Shown: piece by piece, positions 21,481 to 22,960 of the stretch
Layout: the number at the start of each line of letters is the position of its first letter
Position numbering within the stretch: the first letter of the stretch is position 1
Source of the DNA: Zymomonas sp.
GTDB lineage: Bacteria > Pseudomonadota > Alphaproteobacteria > Sphingomonadales > Sphingomonadaceae
Reading direction: 5' to 3'
Assembly (NCBI GenBank): GCA_027489105.1
Contig: JAIYAJ010000504.1
Span: forward strand, 1-22,960
Length of the DNA: 22,960 bases
Notes under the pieces: generated by a model
Database searches by the model: none
Told to the model about the DNA's origin: nothing
What the model saw: only the letters and a program-made list of their open reading frames with translations
Program-made: the position numbers and the translations under genes

Positions 21481-22604
21481 GCGAGTGCCTCCGTCTGGCC
21501 CGAAGCCACCGCTGCGCCGATCGCGGCGAGCATCGGCTGCGCGCCGCCCAGCGTCTCGCCGATCGCGACGGCATCGAGGAAATAGCGGTGGATCGAATAG
21601 GTCACGTCGGCGCCCATGCCGCCGTGGAGATGCTGCGCGCTGTGGACGACGCGGTGCCCCCCGATCGCCGCCCAATATTTGGCGGTCGCGATGTCCGCTG
21701 CCTGCGGGCGGCCCTGATCGATCTGCCAGGCCGCGAGCAGCGCGGTCGACCGCATCGCCTCGACGTCGATGAAAGCGTCGGCGGCGCGCTGCTGCACCGC
21801 CTGCATCGAACCGAGCGGTTTGCCGAACTGGATGCGCGCGCTCGAATAGGCAGCGGTGCGCTTGAGCGCCTCGGTAGCGACGCCGACCTGGCGCAGCGAC
21901 AAGGCGACCTGCGCGCGCTGGACGAGCGCGGTGACGATCGCCCCACCCTCCTCCACGGTCCCGACGATCGCGTTGCCGGACAACGGCGTGCCCGCGAAGC
22001 TGACCATCGCCTGCGGCTCGCCATTGGTGGATCGCTGCCCCTCGATCTTGAGCCCCTTCGCGTTCCGCTCGACGAGGAACAGCGCCGGTCCGCTATCGGT
22101 TCGCGCGGTGACGAGCAGCGCCTGCGCCTGTTCGCCATAGGGCACCGCGACCTTGACGCCGTCGAGGCGCCAGCCATTGCCATCGGCTGTCGCAGTGACA
22201 CCCGGCGCGGTCGGATCGACGCCGCCGACCTCGTCGATCGCGACGCTCAGCAGCGCCTCGCCCGACAACAGGCGCGGCAGCCACGCCCATTGGCCGACGG
22301 TGCCATGGGCATCGAGCACCCATCCGGCGAGCAGGGTCGGGATCAATGGAATGGGAGCGAGCGTGCGCCCCTGCTCCTCCAGCAGCAGGCCGAGGTCGAT
22401 CATGCCGAGCCCCATGCCGCCCGCGGCTTCGGACAGGCCGAGCCCGAGCAGCCCGGCGTCCGCGAGCGTCTTCCACAGCTTGTCGTCATAGGGCCGGCCG
22501 CTGCCGGCGAAGGCGCGCAGCGCGTCGTCGCCGGTCGCGTCGTCGAGGATGCGGGCCGCCAGATCGCGCAGGGCCATCTGGTCTTCGGAAAGGGTGAAAT
22601 CCAT
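21477..22604 (-). CDS. acyl-CoA dehydrogenase, ChsE-like subunit
   Basis: A 375-residue acyl-CoA dehydrogenase. It starts MDFTLSEDQMALRDLA and has the typical N-terminal helical, middle beta and C-terminal helical layout. The ARIQFGKPLGSMQAVQQRAAD segment is the FAD/tetramer motif. LHGGMGADVTYSIHRYF and ETLGGAQPMLAAIG near the end resemble the heteromeric steroid dehydrogenases (ChsE1/ChsE2, FadE28/FadE29). At the place where I align the catalytic Glu of FadE29-type subunits, before VGVATEAL, the sequence reads Arg238-Gln239. It may be the non-catalytic half of a heteromer whose partner lies outside the window. Start 22604 follows TGAGGA at good distance; the gap to the DUF35 stop is 7 bases. 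Confidence 0.9.
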   Translation of the reverse strand: MDFTLSEDQMALRDLAARILDDATGDDALRAFAGSGRPYDDKLWKTLADAGLLGLGLSEAAGGMGLGMIDLGLLLEEQGRTLAPIPLIPTLLAGWVLDAHGTVGQWAWLPRLLSGEALLSVAIDEVGGVDPTAPGVTATADGNGWRLDGVKVAVPYGEQAQALLVTARTDSGPALFLVERNAKGLKIEGQRSTNGEPQAMVSFAGTPLSGNAIVGTVEEGGAIVTALVQRAQVALSLRQVGVATEALKRTAAYSSARIQFGKPLGSMQAVQQRAADAFIDVEAMRSTALLAAWQIDQGRPQAADIATAKYWAAIGGHRVVHSAQHLHGGMGADVTYSIHRYFLDAVAIGETLGGAQPMLAAIGAAVASGQTEALA

Positions 22605-22611
22605 GATGTCC

Positions 22612-22960
22612 TCAGGCGAAACGGAAGGCGGGGAGCAGATAGCCGGGTTCGACTTCGACGAAATCGGCGACGACCGGGCGACCTATTGCGATATCCTCGG
22701 GGCTGGCGTCGATCATGTTGGCGACCATGCGGACGCCTTCCTCAAGTTCGACGAGGACGATCGGCAAGGGATAGTCGTAACCCGGCAGGCGCGGTTGGTG
22801 CATGACCACGAAGCTGTGGATCGTGCCGCGCCCGCTGGCCTCGACGATCTCGAAATCGAGCGAACCCGACACCGGATCCATCGGCCCCGGCGGATGGCGC
22901 AGCCGGCCATTGCACGACTGGAAGAGCAATTTGCGCTGCGCGATCCCCTCCCAGAAGAAG
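22612..22960 (-). CDS. DUF35 / OB-fold (Zn-ribbon-type) protein, N-terminus outside window
   Basis: About 115 residues are visible. The frame stays open to the window edge and starts FFWEGIAQRK, the conserved FWEG region of DUF35 proteins, so the real start is upstream and the TTG at 22929 is not a start. LRHPPGPMDP is the family segment between the zinc ligands, but only one of the four expected Cys is present (SCNGRL; then DPVSGSL where CPxCGS is usual), so zinc is probably not bound. The C-terminal part (GTIHSFVVMHQPRLPGYDYP to PAFRFA) is the OB-fold. DUF35 proteins bind thiolase-fold aldolases such as Ltp2 and are needed for their activity. Here it heads the string DUF35-ACAD-MaoC-aldolase. 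Confidence 0.87.
   Translation of the reverse strand, partial: FFWEGIAQRKLLFQSCNGRLRHPPGPMDPVSGSLDFEIVEASGRGTIHSFVVMHQPRLPGYDYPLPIVLVELEEGVRMVANMIDASPEDIAIGRPVVADFVEVEPGYLLPAFRFA

Noticed and set aside
21588..22805. Plus-strand frame opposite the ACAD and DUF35 genes
   Set aside because: It spans two clear minus-strand genes and is low-complexity Arg-rich.
22927..22929. TTG as start codon of the DUF35 gene
   Set aside because: The frame continues upstream with the conserved FWEG segment, so the gene is simply cut by the window edge.

Overview
The window looks like the chromosome of a sphingomonad (Alphaproteobacteria, Sphingomonadales). The reasons are high GC, a TonB-dependent receptor at the head of a catabolic gene string, a CCCCTCC-type compound inverted repeat that resembles intergenic repeats I associate with sphingomonads, and a mix of SDR, SnoaL-like, EthD and old-yellow-enzyme genes typical of sphingomonad degradation loci. 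It is almost fully coding. No tRNA, rRNA, CRISPR array, insertion sequence or phage gene was seen, and no gene-free stretch exceeds 140 bases.

Layout. (1) 1-6111, plus strand: 3' part of a TonB-dependent receptor, a KstD/fumarate-reductase-type flavoprotein, two SDRs and two tandem Lrp/AsnC regulators, mostly joined by 4-nt ATGA overlaps. A compound inverted repeat follows. (2) 9793-6250, minus strand: haloalkane-dehalogenase-type hydrolase, EthD protein, SRPBCC protein, two SnoaL-like proteins, EthD protein. (3) 9931-10937, plus: a SnoaL-EthD pair. (4) 13658-10951, minus: SDR, old yellow enzyme, SDR. (5) 13796-15390, plus: a vestigial TonB-receptor stub coupled to an MFS transporter. (6) 16216-15347, minus: AraC-family regulator. 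(7) 16340-19864, plus: DUF1214-like protein and SDR, then a BaiE-like SnoaL protein and SDR, each pair followed by a hairpin terminator. (8) 22960-19916, minus: DUF35 protein (cut by the window edge), acyl-CoA dehydrogenase, MaoC hydratase and thiolase-fold aldolase.

How the genes may work together (inference). Block 8 has the gene set of steroid side-chain shortening: dehydrogenase, hydratase, and an Ltp2/Sal1-type retro-aldolase with its DUF35 partner. Two SnoaL-like proteins carry the Tyr/Asp/His/Asp/Arg set of the bile-acid 7-alpha-dehydratase BaiE. With six SDRs, an OYE reductase and a KstD-like flavoprotein, the locus looks built to take up and dismantle a steroid, bile acid or similar polycyclic terpenoid. 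The substrate is not proven by sequence. A haloalkane dehalogenase with all active-site residues heads one operon and does not fit a plain steroid route. A short motif (TTACGCA and close variants) recurs in all four promoter-bearing gaps from 9794 onward and may mark a shared regulon.
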